Origin: Pinibacter soli | Lineage (GTDB): Bacteria; Bacteroidota; Bacteroidia; Chitinophagales; Chitinophagaceae | Length of the DNA stretch: 64,000 bases | NCBI RefSeq assembly: GCF_029961145.1 | Contig: NZ_JASBRG010000007.1 | Location: 2,336,189 to 2,400,188 of the forward strand | Direction: 5' to 3' | Part shown: piece by piece, positions 23,946 to 34,415 of the stretch | How the letters are laid out: every line of letters begins with the position of its first letter | Position numbering within the stretch: position 1 is the stretch's first letter | Program-made: the position numbers and the translations under genes | Notes under the pieces: generated by a model | The model's input: the letters and a program-made list of their open reading frames with translations, nothing else | Told to the model about the DNA's origin: nothing | Database searches by the model: none

Positions 23946-26900
23946 TTAGAAAGTGTAACGAACACCGATCTGCATGTTCCAGCGAGATGTAAAATCAGCA
24001 TAGGACCATGGCTTGCCAGTGTATTTGTTCAAACCAAAGGCAGGGTCAAATGTAACTTTTGGATTAGCCGGATCGAATGTAGTGTATTGTTGTTCAGCTG
24101 GGATACCGCTTCCTGTGAATTTGCTTGCAGCAGTTGGAGCAGCTACGTTAAGAGGCTGAAGCTCCTGATTGCTCGCATAGTAAGCATGTCCCCATTTGTT
24201 GCTCAACAAGTTTCCAATATTGAAGATATCGAAGGATACTTCAAGAGAGTGTGTTTTGTAGAACTTGAAACCTTGTACCAATTTAAGGTCAAAGTGGTTT
24301 TCCCAAGGTAAACGTGTACCGTTACGGCTTGTATTTTTACCAATATGATCTTTTGTATAGTCAGTAGAGTTCATGTAAGCAAGGAAACCTTGATATTGTT
24401 GGTCAGGCGTGTATTTGATACCAGTTACGTTACCAGCAGAGTTGGTAGTGTACAGGTAAGCAAAGTCAGCAGCAGAAGTAGGCATGTACATCAGGTCAGC
24501 ACTGTTACTTGTATTAACAGATGTTTTAGTTGTACCATCATCACCGTTCAGGTCACCGAAGTAAACATAAGAAAGTGTTTGACCCTGATAACCGTTGTAC
24601 ACCAACCCAACTGAAGTATAGAATTTACCGTAAGTAAATTTCTTGCTAACATATGCTTTTACAGCAGAACCCTGATCGTAGTTATTTCTCGCAAGGTCAA
24701 GATTACCCAAACCGTTAATGTTATAAGCAAAACGGTAGTTAGACAATGCTGTAGAAGAAGTACCATCGTTCAAACCGTAAGAGTGACCAAGGCTGTAAGA
24801 AACCATACCTGTCCAACCTTGAGCGAATGGTTTTACAAACTGAACAGTCACGTTATAAGCATATCCTTTGTCTGTATTTTTCAACAAAACGATATTGCTG
24901 TAGTTTGTTGCGTCTACTTGTGAACCATAGAAAGGACGTGTTGTGCTGCCCAAATGCAATACGGTTGTAGATGGAGCGAGGTTCAGGTCCTGGTAAGCGA
25001 TGTCTTGCAAAGTTTTTGTATAGATACCTTCGATTGTTCCAATGATACCCCAAGGTAGTTTATGGTCAACCGCTAAGTTAGCTCTGAAGGTGCGAGGGAA
25101 TTTGAAGTCATGAGACGTAACGTCGATCTCGTTTCTTGCTGGGCCAGGACCAGTTGGAGGGTTATTCGGATTGAATCTGATAGTGTTCAGATCTGTTGAG
25201 CTTGCAGTGTATCTGTTGATAAGAACACCTGTACCACCATACTGGTTAGATATCCAAACCAAAGGAATGCGGCCAGTAAACAAACCAGCACCACCACGAA
25301 CGATAGTTGATTTATCACCGCTAACATCCCATGTGAAACCGATACGCGGAGAAACCAATACTTTAGTTGCAGGCACTTTGTCAGTTGCCACATTGTATTG
25401 TTTTGCGATATCAGATGAGTTGAATTTATCATTCACACCTGGTTTGTTAAAGAAAACAGGGATATCAGCTCTTACACCATAAGTCAATTTGAAGTTGTTG
25501 TTTACACGGTATACATCCTGCGCGTAAACGCTAAATTGAGCAGCATGGATTTGAGCAGAACCATCACTTCCTTTTTGTGCCGGTGAGAAGTAGCTATAAC
25601 TGTTTGGTTTTGCATTGGTGTAGAAATCAGACATGCTGTTGTAACCATAGTTACCGTAGATGTTTTGTACAAACAAGTTCTTAGTATTGTAGATCTCGTT
25701 ATTTGTACCTACTGTAAATACGTGTTTACCAGCGTAGATGTTAAAGTTATCTGTGATAGTTATGATGTCCTGATTCAATCTGTTAGCACCAGAGCTGTTT
25801 TCAGTACCGAATGCATAAGTCAAAGAACCGTCTTTTACTTTTACATAAGGGAAAGCTGCACCTGGAGTTTCACGTCTGTCTCTTGTTGAAGTGTAAGTAA
25901 CACGGGCAACATTAGAGTATTTGCTTGAAAAGTTTGTGTTCAATTCTAATACAGTTGAGTTGTTGGTACTAGCGAAATAGTAACCATTGTTCATGAACTG
26001 CATTGTATTCTGACCATCGCTGATTACGAATGAACGGCCATCAGTGTAGCTGTGACGCAAAGTCAACTTATTTTTTGCATTGATGTTCCAGTCGATACGG
26101 GCAAAGATCGCGTCTGACTCTCTTGTTTTGTTGATGCCATTGTAAGCACCAGGATCGTAACTCCAACCTGCGTGTTTAGATTCATCTTTCAACCAGTTAG
26201 AAAGGGAATCCATAGTTGAAGTTTTTACGTTAGAACCTGCAGAACCTGGTTGAAAATCCAATGGGCTTGAGCGTCTTTCACCTTCGTAGTTTACGAAGAA
26301 GAACAATTTATTTGCAATGATCGGACCACCTAAACGAGCACCAAAAGTGTTGTCGTGGAACTTACCGTATTTAGATTTGTCGTTTGCACTTTTACCAACA
26401 AAATTCTGGTTTTGGTTGAAACCATAGATAGAACCATGGAATTCGTTAGAACCAGAACGTGTTACAGCGTTCAAACCACCACCTGTGAAACCACCCTGAG
26501 TTACATCATAAGGTGCCAATACAACCTGAACCTGCTCGATCGCATCGAAAGGAATAGGGTTGATACCAGCTTGTCCACCGTTTGTTCCGCTCGCAGCCAA
26601 ACCAAAGATATCAGTAGAGTTAACACCATCAATGGTGAACTGGTTGTATCTGTTACTTTGACCGGCAAAAGAGATACCCATTGTAGAACCATCAGAAGCG
26701 TTACTTCTTGCCTGAGCTTGTGGCACTAAACGAGCGAAGTCGTTAACGTTACGTGTAATTGTAGGTAATTGTGTCAATTGCTGTTGGCTGATCTGCATAG
26801 AAGGGCCAACCTTTTCTTTAGCAACAAGACTTCTTTTTCCTGTTACACTAACTTCAGTAAGCGTCTGCATAGTTGAAGTCATTACCGGTGTAAGTCTTGT

Positions 26901-27203
26901 ATCTTCACCTACCTGAAGATAAAGGTCATTGTAGGTAATTTTTTCTAATCCTACATAAGACACTTCTACTTTATAAGGACCGCCAACACGCATGTTTGGC
27001 AAATCGAATAAACCGTCTTTTCTTGAAACTGTGTGATAAACAGTTCCGGAGGGTGTGTGGGTAGCCGTGATTGTTGCACCAACCAACGGTTCGTTTTTCT
27101 CAGACTTAACTACCCCAGTCATATTACTGGTGGTTACCTGCGCATGAAGTACGGCTGTGAACGCCATAAACATCATAAGCAGCTGGGCGATTTTCTTAAG
27201 CAT
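23946..27203 (-). CDS. Oar-like TonB-dependent receptor with carboxypeptidase-regulatory domain
   Basis: The protein has 1085 residues. A signal peptide (about 1-21, ending VLHAQ) is followed by a carboxypeptidase-regulatory-like domain at about 25-110 (TGVVKSEKNEPLVGATITAT). Next is the plug at about 125-240, with FTIDGVNSTDIFGLAASGTN and YDVTQGGFTGGGLNAVTRSG, then a 22-strand-type barrel ending in NMQIGVRYTF, the C-terminal aromatic signature. The plug wording is that of the OmpA-related Oar receptors of Bacteroidota and Myxococcus, with no SusD partner next to it. It is an energy-coupled outer-membrane protein. The ligand is unknown, and peptides or proteins are possible. Monocistronic, with its own terminator. 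Confidence 0.9.
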   Translation of the reverse strand: MLKKIAQLLMMFMAFTAVLHAQVTTSNMTGVVKSEKNEPLVGATITATHTPSGTVYHTVSRKDGLFDLPNMRVGGPYKVEVSYVGLEKITYNDLYLQVGEDTRLTPVMTSTMQTLTEVSVTGKRSLVAKEKVGPSMQISQQQLTQLPTITRNVNDFARLVPQAQARSNASDGSTMGISFAGQSNRYNQFTIDGVNSTDIFGLAASGTNGGQAGINPIPFDAIEQVQVVLAPYDVTQGGFTGGGLNAVTRSGSNEFHGSIYGFNQNQNFVGKSANDKSKYGKFHDNTFGARLGGPIIANKLFFFVNYEGERRSSPLDFQPGSAGSNVKTSTMDSLSNWLKDESKHAGWSYDPGAYNGINKTRESDAIFARIDWNINAKNKLTLRHSYTDGRSFVISDGQNTMQFMNNGYYFASTNNSTVLELNTNFSSKYSNVARVTYTSTRDRRETPGAAFPYVKVKDGSLTYAFGTENSSGANRLNQDIITITDNFNIYAGKHVFTVGTNNEIYNTKNLFVQNIYGNYGYNSMSDFYTNAKPNSYSYFSPAQKGSDGSAQIHAAQFSVYAQDVYRVNNNFKLTYGVRADIPVFFNKPGVNDKFNSSDIAKQYNVATDKVPATKVLVSPRIGFTWDVSGDKSTIVRGGAGLFTGRIPLVWISNQYGGTGVLINRYTASSTDLNTIRFNPNNPPTGPGPARNEIDVTSHDFKFPRTFRANLAVDHKLPWGIIGTIEGIYTKTLQDIAYQDLNLAPSTTVLHLGSTTRPFYGSQVDATNYSNIVLLKNTDKGYAYNVTVQFVKPFAQGWTGMVSYSLGHSYGLNDGTSSTALSNYRFAYNINGLGNLDLARNNYDQGSAVKAYVSKKFTYGKFYTSVGLVYNGYQGQTLSYVYFGDLNGDDGTTKTSVNTSNSADLMYMPTSAADFAYLYTTNSAGNVTGIKYTPDQQYQGFLAYMNSTDYTKDHIGKNTSRNGTRLPWENHFDLKLVQGFKFYKTHSLEVSFDIFNIGNLLSNKWGHAYYASNQELQPLNVAAPTAASKFTGSGIPAEQQYTTFDPANPKVTFDPAFGLNKYTGKPWSYADFTSRWNMQIGVRYTF

Positions 27204-27472
27204 ATAATGTTAAAATTTTCAGCTGCAAAGAAACTAATTAAGTTGCTATGGAATATTAACAAATTGTTAGCATGCATTAAGACAATAAAAATATTTCAAA
27301 AGCTGCGCCATTTAGTAAGAATCTATTCAAATTTTCCATCATTTATGTTGCGTTTGTTCAAAAAGGGACTACAAAAATTCAGATCGAACTCATATGTAAA
27401 AAATAGATAATTAAAAGTGATTTCTAATGATATATGCCATATGTTCTTGAATGATTACGGATACAGATGTCT

Positions 27473-27480
27473 TACCTTTG
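27473..27480 (+). promoter_or_regulatory. Candidate -7 element of ribBA
   Basis: TACCTTTG matches TAnnTTTG exactly, 21 bases before the ribBA ATG. The nearest TTG (27447-27449) lies 23 bases upstream, longer than the usual 19, so the -33 element is weak. The 298-base gap 27204-27501 shows no FMN riboswitch motif. Confidence 0.5.
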
Positions 27481-27501
27481 TTCAAACTTTATTAGAATCA
27501 T

Positions 27502-28728
27502 ATGCTGAATACGATAGAAAGTGCTATAGAAGATATAAAACAAGGCAAACTGATAATTGTAGTAGATGATGAGGACAGGGAAAATGAAGGAGACTTTGTA
27601 ACGGCTGCTCACAATGTTACCCCGGAAGTGATCAACTTTATGAGTAAATATGGCCGCGGCCTTATTTGTGCGCCCCTAATCGAAGAAAGATGCGATGAAC
27701 TGGAACTGGACCTGATGGTTAATAATAATACAGCTTTGCACGAGACGGCGTTCACTGTTTCGATCGATCTTCTTGGACATGGCTGTACCACCGGCATTTC
27801 CGCGCATGACCGCGCTAAAACAATTCAGGCGCTTATTGATAAAAAAACAAAACCGGAGGACCTCGGTCGGCCGGGACATATTTTTCCATTAAGGGCCAAA
27901 AAAGGTGGCGTTCTGAGACGTGCCGGACACACAGAAGCAACAATCGATCTTGCTCGTTTAGCAGGATTTGAACCCGCAGGTGTTTTGGTGGAAATCATGA
28001 ACGAAGACGGTTCCATGGCGAGATTGCCTGAATTGATGGAAATAGCAAAACAGCATAATTTCAAAATCATTTCTATCAAGGACCTTATTGAATATCGCCT
28101 GAAAACCGATTCTCTTATTGAAGAGGTGGTGCGAGTGGATATGCCAACTAAATATGGTCACTTTAAATTAGTAGCCTTTAGAGAAAAACATACGCAAAAC
28201 GAGCACCTTGCTCTTATTAAAGGGGAATGGGAAAAAGAAGACGCTGTTTTGGTTCGCGTTCACTCCTCTTGCTTCACCGGAGATATTCTTGGTTCGCTTC
28301 GTTGCGATTGCGGCGAACAACTTGAACTGGCGATGCAAATGGTAGAAAAAGAAGGCAAAGGTGTTGTATTATATATGAACCAGGAAGGACGTGGCATTGG
28401 ATTGCTCAACAAACTAAGGGCCTACAAACTCCAGGAAGAAGGTATGGATACTGTGGAAGCAAACCTGCATCTCGGGTTCCCGATGGACAAAAGAGATTAC
28501 GGCGTTGGTGCTCAGATTCTCCGATATCTTGGCATTACAAATATTAAACTGATCAGCAACAACCCGAAAAAACGCAGTGGCCTTTCAGGCTACGGTCTTG
28601 AAATTGTTGACACCGTTCCCATAAAGATCAAACCAAATCCCCACAACGAAAAATATCTGAAAACCAAAAGAGATAAATTGGGACATCAGATTTTGAATGA
28701 AGAGCAGACAGGAGGATTTGAGGTTTAA
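27502..28728 (+). CDS. ribBA: Bifunctional DHBP synthase / GTP cyclohydrolase II
   Basis: The protein has 408 residues. The N-terminal DHBP synthase half (about 1-200) has the acidic loop [12 protein letters not shown] and [20 protein letters not shown], making dihydroxybutanone phosphate from ribulose 5-phosphate. The C-terminal GTP cyclohydrolase II half (about 205-400) has the zinc site [32 protein letters not shown] and [12 protein letters not shown], making the pyrimidine precursor from GTP. Both feed riboflavin synthesis in the cytoplasm. All key residues seen are present. No other rib genes are near. Convergent with tamB, with a long hairpin between. Confidence 0.97.
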   Translation: MLNTIESAIEDIKQGKLIIVVDDEDRENEGDFVTAAHNVTPEVINFMSKYGRGLICAPLIEERCDELELDLMVNNNTALHETAFTVSIDLLGHGCTTGISAHDRAKTIQALIDKKTKPEDLGRPGHIFPLRAKKGGVLRRAGHTEATIDLARLAGFEPAGVLVEIMNEDGSMARLPELMEIAKQHNFKIISIKDLIEYRLKTDSLIEEVVRVDMPTKYGHFKLVAFREKHTQNEHLALIKGEWEKEDAVLVRVHSSCFTGDILGSLRCDCGEQLELAMQMVEKEGKGVVLYMNQEGRGIGLLNKLRAYKLQEEGMDTVEANLHLGFPMDKRDYGVGAQILRYLGITNIKLISNNPKKRSGLSGYGLEIVDTVPIKIKPNPHNEKYLKTKRDKLGHQILNEEQTGGFEV

Positions 28729-28860
28729 TTAAGAATTAATAATTAATATACAAGGGCAGCACTCATTAATGAATGCTGCCCTTGTATATTTAGTAAGAGG
28801 AAAGCTTATATTCTGCTGTCTGTCCCACCTATTAATTATTAATTATTAATTATTAATTCG
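28726..28860. repeat. Iterated-word inverted repeat (family B): AATTAAT word, around a terminator
   Basis: Left arm at 28726-28748 includes the ribBA stop codon (TAATTAAGAATTAATAATTA). Right arm at about 28830-28859 (TATTAATTATTAATTATTAA and onward) ends at the tamB stop codon. Between them lies the 17-base-pair hairpin at 28745-28790. The whole 135-base gap between two convergent genes is thus nested inverted repeats. Confidence 0.75.
28745..28790. terminator. Long bidirectional hairpin between ribBA and tamB
   Basis: A perfect 17-base-pair stem (28745-28761 with 28774-28790, core CAAGGGCAGCA/TGCTGCCCTTG) and a 12-base loop. It is symmetric enough to serve both convergent genes. T-runs are short, so it may protect 3' ends as well as terminate. 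Confidence 0.75.
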
Positions 28861-31800
28861 TCAGTTCGCCGTCACCTTCTTCGTACTCTTAAATATCTCG
28901 TTCACTTTATTAAATTCTTTACGGTAAGAGAAGCTAACGCCAGAGCGGTTTTTTGCCTTACCGGCAATATAACTGTAGTTATCGCGATAGAAGAATGTTA
29001 ATCGGAATTTGCCGTCTGGAGTAAGTTTGTATTCCACACTTACGTCAGGCAGAAACTGGAATGCGGCCTGGCTCTGTGCAGCAGTTAATCCAAAGTCGAA
29101 GGCGCTTCCCAACATAAACGTCAATCTTTCGTTCATGTAACTTTTATTTACACTGAATGTAAAATTAGTTCTGTCAGGGATGGCAAAACTGTTTGCTTCA
29201 GTCGGATCAGTAGGGTTCACGGTACTTGAAGCGTTGTACAAGCTGGCATTAATGGTAATACGCAAGCTTTGATCATTAAACACGTTTTGGAAAATGCTTG
29301 AGAATTCTTTTGTCAGCATGGTGGAAAGAAAACTTGATATGCTGTTTATTACCAAACCTTCAAATACGGTGTTTCCTACTGTGCCTTGTTTGCTGGCGGT
29401 AACGGGTGCAAAAGAATTGAACAATACAAGAAACGACACCTGTTTATTCACTTCATTTTCGTCACGCCTGATCAAGGCAATGCAAGCTTGTAACTCTGGG
29501 TCATTTTGTGTAGCTCCTCCCTCTGGAAGTTCAATATCAAATTTAATCCTTGGCGCCGTTAACCTCTCTGTAATTTGCGCAACTACCAATACTGTTCCAC
29601 GATAACGATTCGGATCTTTTATATTTGAACTTTGACTAGGCATCAATGCTGTTACAAGATCGTTGAACTTAACATTCTCCGCTTTATACTCAGCATTGAT
29701 ATTTAAAATCGCCTGCGCCGGGTTGCCACTCCACAAAATATAGTTTGATGAGTTTTGACTCAATGTAAAATACCTTTTCAATCCCTGGAAACTAAAATTA
29801 TAATTTCCTCTTTCAATTTCATAACGGCCGTTCATAGTGAGATCTTCTGTTGTGCCAACTGTCATCTTAATATTTCCATGTCCCTGCGCTTCAATCACAT
29901 CGCCGGTAAGTTCATCCATAATGAGATAAACGTGGGCATAGTTATTTGCAGTGATATCCATTGACACATTCAGGTTGGTACCAAATTTATCTCTCTCCTC
30001 TGCTTTCATTTCCTTACCGTATGTTTTGTATACGATAAAATCTGCCGTTTCACTCTCGTGAGATGACGCCATTGGCAAATAGAGTTTCGATGAATCCGTT
30101 GGCTCTCCCTTTATCGTCATCTCCATTTCATCCATCGGGCCGGATAATGTCAGGTTTACCTTGCCAATAACGGTTCCATAAAACTGTTTATTATCCGTTG
30201 TTATTGTATTCAGCACCAGCAAATGGTTTGAGCGCACTCTGAAATCAAACGCAAGATTATCGAAGCTTTGGTGATACAATTTACTATCTACCACCTCTCC
30301 GGTGTTTCCGAGTGTATCCTTTATGGTAAACGTTCCGAAGTTGATCACACCATCTTCAAAATCGACATTGGCTTTCGGTATTTTGTAGTAACATTTCGTA
30401 TAGTCGATCAACATTCCGCCATCGGCTAGCGCAACTTTACCAAGATACTTTAATTTTTTCGGAGAGCCTGTAATGGTAAGTTGCCCTGTTGCTTTTCCTG
30501 TCAGATGCGACGCAATACCTTCAAGATATTTTTCAAGCGGATGGATATCAGTATTTTTAAGATTGGTAACGATATTCAAATTATCTGTCGTGCTGTCTAC
30601 TACATTAAACATTCCCTGCAAATCAAACTGATAGTTGGGGTTATCTGAAACGACAGAGAATGGAGCCTCTTTTTTATTGCCATCATATGCTGCAGCAAGG
30701 CTTAGAACGCCAATTGAATCATTGTCCAATCTAAACTGCTCTGCCTTTGCATTTACATCAATTTTCATTTTTCCAAATGGCGAAGTAATGTTTACATCGC
30801 CCGTTAATAATCCTTCCAGTTTTACTTCCTTCTCAAAGAACGGCGCAAAATCGCCGATATTTATTTTTGTCAAACTAACATTCAATGTATTGGCACTGGA
30901 TGAATCTCCGGGAGAAGCAGTCAGGTAAATCTCCTGGTCATCGCTGTAAATACGAAACCCGTCCGTCATTACGAAGTCCCGGCTAAGGATGAGTTCCCCA
31001 TTATTATCAATAATCCATTTCTTCCCGTTTATATCAAATGAGGAAGGCTTAAAGCTAATGCGAACACCATCTGTAAGCGTTTGCACATCAGCGTTGATCT
31101 GAGCATTGTTTAATGTTTGATTGGCCGTAGTAGCGATCTTCACACTGGACATATCATTTGCAGAAACGATACTGATGGCACTTTTAGGAAAATGCAAACT
31201 GTCGTTTACATAAGTGTCGCCAATATTTGTAGTTAAGTAAAGACTGTCCAAATTCCCCCTGGCAGTCATCTTCACATCGTTGAATGCGACATTGCGATAA
31301 GAAAATTTCGGCACGTCAGAAGTCACTTCAAACACATTATCCCTGCTGTTGATCCTTCCCGAAACTGTTGAATTATTAAAACCACTCACCTTGTCGGTAA
31401 ACAATGCGATGTAATCTTCGATACCTCTTGTAGTAATTACAAAGCTGAATTTTTCCTGTTGCAGTTTCTTTGTTGAGGGTCTTATGTAACTAGGGTAATA
31501 CCGGTTTAGAAATGTTTGGAAAGCGTCAGGCAAGTTTTTAATATTAAATTGACCGGCAATTGCTGCGTCCATTTCGTTACTCATTAACACCAGTGTCTTA
31601 TTGCTGTCAACCACACTTGAATACAAGGTTAATGAATCAAACGAAATACGTTGCCCCTCTTTAAAAATAGATGCATCATACACACGTGCCGAACCTAAGA
31701 AATTGTCGATATTATCTCCTTCAAAATTGAAACGGAAATGACCGTTAAAGTCGATATCTTTTTGGGTAAAGTTTAATTTTTGAAGATTAGAATGCTCGAT

Positions 31801-33567
31801 TGTGGAAGTAAAATCAAAGCGAGGTTTTTCACCAGAAAAATCAACCAGGCCATCAAGGTTGCCGTCTATATTTTCATCCTTGATCATTAAAAGACCATTA
31901 AACAAACGCTTCGCAACCTTTCCATCAACGGTTATATTTTTATAAGCATAATTATTGAACTCAATCGATGAAAGTTTTCCTACGAGAGAAGCTTCCAGTT
32001 GGCGGAATGTAAATGCCGTACCCTTTCCCGATCCGTCAAAAGAAACTTTTCCGAATTGTTTGTTATCAAGAAAAGAGCCCAAATCAAAATTGGTTGTTGT
32101 AAGTTTTCCCGAATAGATCGCCAATCCTTTTTCAGGAAGCTTCATGTGAATGTCAGTCGTTAGATTTCCCAGGTTTGTTTCAATCGTGCCAAACGTTACA
32201 AAGTCGCGTATGTAACCGTTAAAACTTCCTCTGAACCTAAGATTTTGGACACTGCTCAGTTTGGGTTCATCTATTTCTTTTATCTCAGGAAAAATTGTTG
32301 ATGCATCTGCATAGGTTGTGCGGAGTTCATTCGCCTTGAACGAAATAAAAGTTTGCTCAATATCCGGCAAGCCTTTCATGCTGAAATCCCCATTAAGATA
32401 AGTTGTTTTACCAGCCTTGACTTCCAGGTTTTTGCCCGACATATTTTCTACACTTCCTTTTACATTGCCGGTAAAATACACCTGCTTTTTCCAGTTTTTC
32501 AGTTCAGGCGCGAAGTACGCAATATCATCGCTGTTAATCTCAGAATCTTTGAAGTGCCCATCCATCACAACTTTGCTAATGTAATCGCTCATGTCATCAA
32601 AATCGTTGTATCGCATTGCGTAAAAATTACGCAGCCTGCTTTTAGGCGTACGGATATCAAGGTTGTGAAACTCCATCGCTCTGGGATGAAACTTCACATC
32701 GGCTTTCATTGAGCTTACCTGGAAACCACTTCTCTCTTTCGTACTTAAAGTGAGCTGACAAGAAAGTGTGTCTTTTTTGAAACGAATGTTCTTAAATGTA
32801 CTGTTTACTTGTCCAAACAAAATATGTGCTCCATCGAAATATGGATAGGGATCACGTTTTGTGTAAACATCATTTCTGAAAGTCCCTTTTGTAAGGGTCA
32901 ATTTGTTTACTGCAATGTCCCATCCTGCTTCGTTCCACTGCAGTGAGTCAGGATTGATTTTATGCGAAACAGCAACCGTGTCATTAGGATTCTTTACACG
33001 GGGCGGTCGTCTTCCGTCATAATTGTAAATCGAAAAAACCGGCTCATTAAGATCAATATTATCTACAACGATTCTCTTCTTTTTCAGATTAAACTCCTTG
33101 GTAACAAGTGCAAATGATTGTAACGAAAAACCCATATCCTCGCCGCGCCATTCATCTTTCTTGAGAATGTGAAGATTTTTCAAGTCTATTTTCTGGAGAT
33201 TTAAAACAATTGAACTTTTCTTGGTCGATGTATCTGGCTGAGATGGCGTTAAGTAATCTACAAGAAACTGGTAGTTCCAAACCGAGTCGGTACGGTGCAG
33301 AAAAATGCTTGCATCCTTGAGCGCGATATATTTAAGATTAACATCTTCACCCAAAAAAAACCAATTATTGATGTTTACTTCCACGACACCTGCATATAAC
33401 AATGAGTCTTTGTTATGATCCTTTACAAGTGTCCCTTCCAGCAGCATCTTGTCAAAAAGACTGAAATCCACATGCTTGATCTGAACTGTGGTATTTAATT
33501 CTTTGGAAAGTCGTTTGGTAACTTTACCTATAATCCAGTTTTGAACCAAAGAAGTCTGAATAAGCAC
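28861..33567 (-). CDS. tamB: TamB/DUF490 translocation and assembly module protein
   Basis: At least 1568 residues, the size of Bacteroidota TamB-like proteins. An N-terminal anchor is followed by a very long beta-helical region of AsmA/TamB character and the conserved C-terminal DUF490 portion (INAEYKAENVKFNDLVTAL, PRIKFDIELPEGGAT, DVSVEYKLTPDGKFRLTFF). The family bridges inner and outer membranes and takes part in outer-membrane assembly or phospholipid transport. The first standard start codon is GTG at 33567, but the in-frame sequence upstream continues as a perfect membrane anchor (KKARKIIGYFFLSLLVILLL). The real start is probably the CTG at 33634-33636. No TamA-like gene is adjacent. 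Confidence 0.88.
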   Translation of the reverse strand: MLIQTSLVQNWIIGKVTKRLSKELNTTVQIKHVDFSLFDKMLLEGTLVKDHNKDSLLYAGVVEVNINNWFFLGEDVNLKYIALKDASIFLHRTDSVWNYQFLVDYLTPSQPDTSTKKSSIVLNLQKIDLKNLHILKKDEWRGEDMGFSLQSFALVTKEFNLKKKRIVVDNIDLNEPVFSIYNYDGRRPPRVKNPNDTVAVSHKINPDSLQWNEAGWDIAVNKLTLTKGTFRNDVYTKRDPYPYFDGAHILFGQVNSTFKNIRFKKDTLSCQLTLSTKERSGFQVSSMKADVKFHPRAMEFHNLDIRTPKSRLRNFYAMRYNDFDDMSDYISKVVMDGHFKDSEINSDDIAYFAPELKNWKKQVYFTGNVKGSVENMSGKNLEVKAGKTTYLNGDFSMKGLPDIEQTFISFKANELRTTYADASTIFPEIKEIDEPKLSSVQNLRFRGSFNGYIRDFVTFGTIETNLGNLTTDIHMKLPEKGLAIYSGKLTTTNFDLGSFLDNKQFGKVSFDGSGKGTAFTFRQLEASLVGKLSSIEFNNYAYKNITVDGKVAKRLFNGLLMIKDENIDGNLDGLVDFSGEKPRFDFTSTIEHSNLQKLNFTQKDIDFNGHFRFNFEGDNIDNFLGSARVYDASIFKEGQRISFDSLTLYSSVVDSNKTLVLMSNEMDAAIAGQFNIKNLPDAFQTFLNRYYPSYIRPSTKKLQQEKFSFVITTRGIEDYIALFTDKVSGFNNSTVSGRINSRDNVFEVTSDVPKFSYRNVAFNDVKMTARGNLDSLYLTTNIGDTYVNDSLHFPKSAISIVSANDMSSVKIATTANQTLNNAQINADVQTLTDGVRISFKPSSFDINGKKWIIDNNGELILSRDFVMTDGFRIYSDDQEIYLTASPGDSSSANTLNVSLTKINIGDFAPFFEKEVKLEGLLTGDVNITSPFGKMKIDVNAKAEQFRLDNDSIGVLSLAAAYDGNKKEAPFSVVSDNPNYQFDLQGMFNVVDSTTDNLNIVTNLKNTDIHPLEKYLEGIASHLTGKATGQLTITGSPKKLKYLGKVALADGGMLIDYTKCYYKIPKANVDFEDGVINFGTFTIKDTLGNTGEVVDSKLYHQSFDNLAFDFRVRSNHLLVLNTITTDNKQFYGTVIGKVNLTLSGPMDEMEMTIKGEPTDSSKLYLPMASSHESETADFIVYKTYGKEMKAEERDKFGTNLNVSMDITANNYAHVYLIMDELTGDVIEAQGHGNIKMTVGTTEDLTMNGRYEIERGNYNFSFQGLKRYFTLSQNSSNYILWSGNPAQAILNINAEYKAENVKFNDLVTALMPSQSSNIKDPNRYRGTVLVVAQITERLTAPRIKFDIELPEGGATQNDPELQACIALIRRDENEVNKQVSFLVLFNSFAPVTASKQGTVGNTVFEGLVINSISSFLSTMLTKEFSSIFQNVFNDQSLRITINASLYNASSTVNPTDPTEANSFAIPDRTNFTFSVNKSYMNERLTFMLGSAFDFGLTAAQSQAAFQFLPDVSVEYKLTPDGKFRLTFFYRDNYSYIAGKAKNRSGVSFSYRKEFNKVNEIFKSTKKVTAN

Positions 33568-33724
33568 CCATGCCAGTAATAAGATTACCAGCAGCGACAG
33601 AAAGAAATATCCAATTATTTTCCGGGCCTTTTTCAGTAAATGGGGATTGTAATTGTAAAAATACTTAAACGATGATAATGAGCAAATTCGATACCAGAAA
33701 AGGCTTTAAGTTTAACAGCTAATC

Positions 33725-33767
33725 CAAAAAAAAGCCAATTATCCTGTGAAAGTTTACTTGATTGGCT
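33725..33767 (-). terminator. Terminator-like hairpin in the tamB leader
   Basis: Stem AGCCAAT (33733-33739) with ATTGGCT (33761-33767), loop of 21 bases, followed on the minus strand by a run of about eight T. No annotated minus-strand gene ends here, so it could be an attenuator in the tamB leader or the end of a small RNA. Confidence 0.4.
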
Positions 33768-33882
33768 CCTTCCCACTTCGTTTCATGACCAAAATAGCTT
33801 TTGCAGTCAAAACATCTTCAAAATGACATTGCTTTAACAAACCGTATTTCTCGGTTTTATTATTTTAGTTAATTTAGCCTCT

Positions 33883-34104
33883 ATGAAATCATTGAAACAT
33901 TTCATTGAATGGCACATTTTCGGTGTCTGCTCGTACCTCGGTGAAAAAATGGGAATCGCAACGTCTTCCATTCGTCGTTTTTTTATCTATGCTTCCCTTC
34001 TTACAATGGGTTCTCCTATCATTTTCTACCTTATTTATGCTTTTTGGATCAACCTCAAAAAGTATATGTTTGCCGCTAAACGCAATCCACTTAAGTATCT
34101 GTAA
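33883..34104 (+). CDS. PspC-like small membrane protein
   Basis: The protein has 73 residues. The N-terminal part FIEWHIFGVCSYLGEKMGI is followed by SSIRRFFIYASLLTMGSPII and a hydrophobic helix ending in LIYAFWINLKKY. This is the PspC core (the 'GV...LA...GI....R..F' pattern) in reduced form. In enterobacteria PspC links envelope stress to the Psp response. Bacteroidota carry many stand-alone copies whose role is not settled. Divergent from tamB, which also concerns the envelope. Confidence 0.7.
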   Translation: MKSLKHFIEWHIFGVCSYLGEKMGIATSSIRRFFIYASLLTMGSPIIFYLIYAFWINLKKYMFAAKRNPLKYL

Positions 34105-34415
34105 GCATAAGTTGCAGCAATCGGTTGCAGACAAATTAAATTAATTTACAGTATCTTCTCCTCTCTTCTTCAAATGGTTGCATGCCATTTCAAAATTACT
34201 TGTTAAAGCAATTTCGTTAAAAGTCCGTTTTGGATAAACATGAGACTTTATCGGTTACAGAGTTCCACGCATGTGTAAGTATCTTTGCACTGTGAATAAG
34301 GAATAAGGTTTGGCCCGTTTTTAATTGATCCAGAAAGTCCGTGAGAAGCGAGTTATCATAAGAATATATTTCTTACAATAACTAAACATGAGTAAAAATC
34401 TAAACCCTTTGTAAA
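34105..34415. other. Gap of 311 bases with a candidate -7 element
   Basis: No coding frame of note. TATCTTTG at 34280-34287 matches the Bacteroidota -7 consensus and could drive the AraC-type gene with a leader of about 125 bases; no TTG is found at the right -33 distance. I see no hairpin of note in the leader. Confidence 0.4.

Noticed and set aside
27204-27501. FMN riboswitch upstream of ribBA
   Set aside because: The leader has none of the conserved RFN motifs (for example AGGGGCAGGGTG) and no fitting multi-helix layout; only a -7 element is seen.
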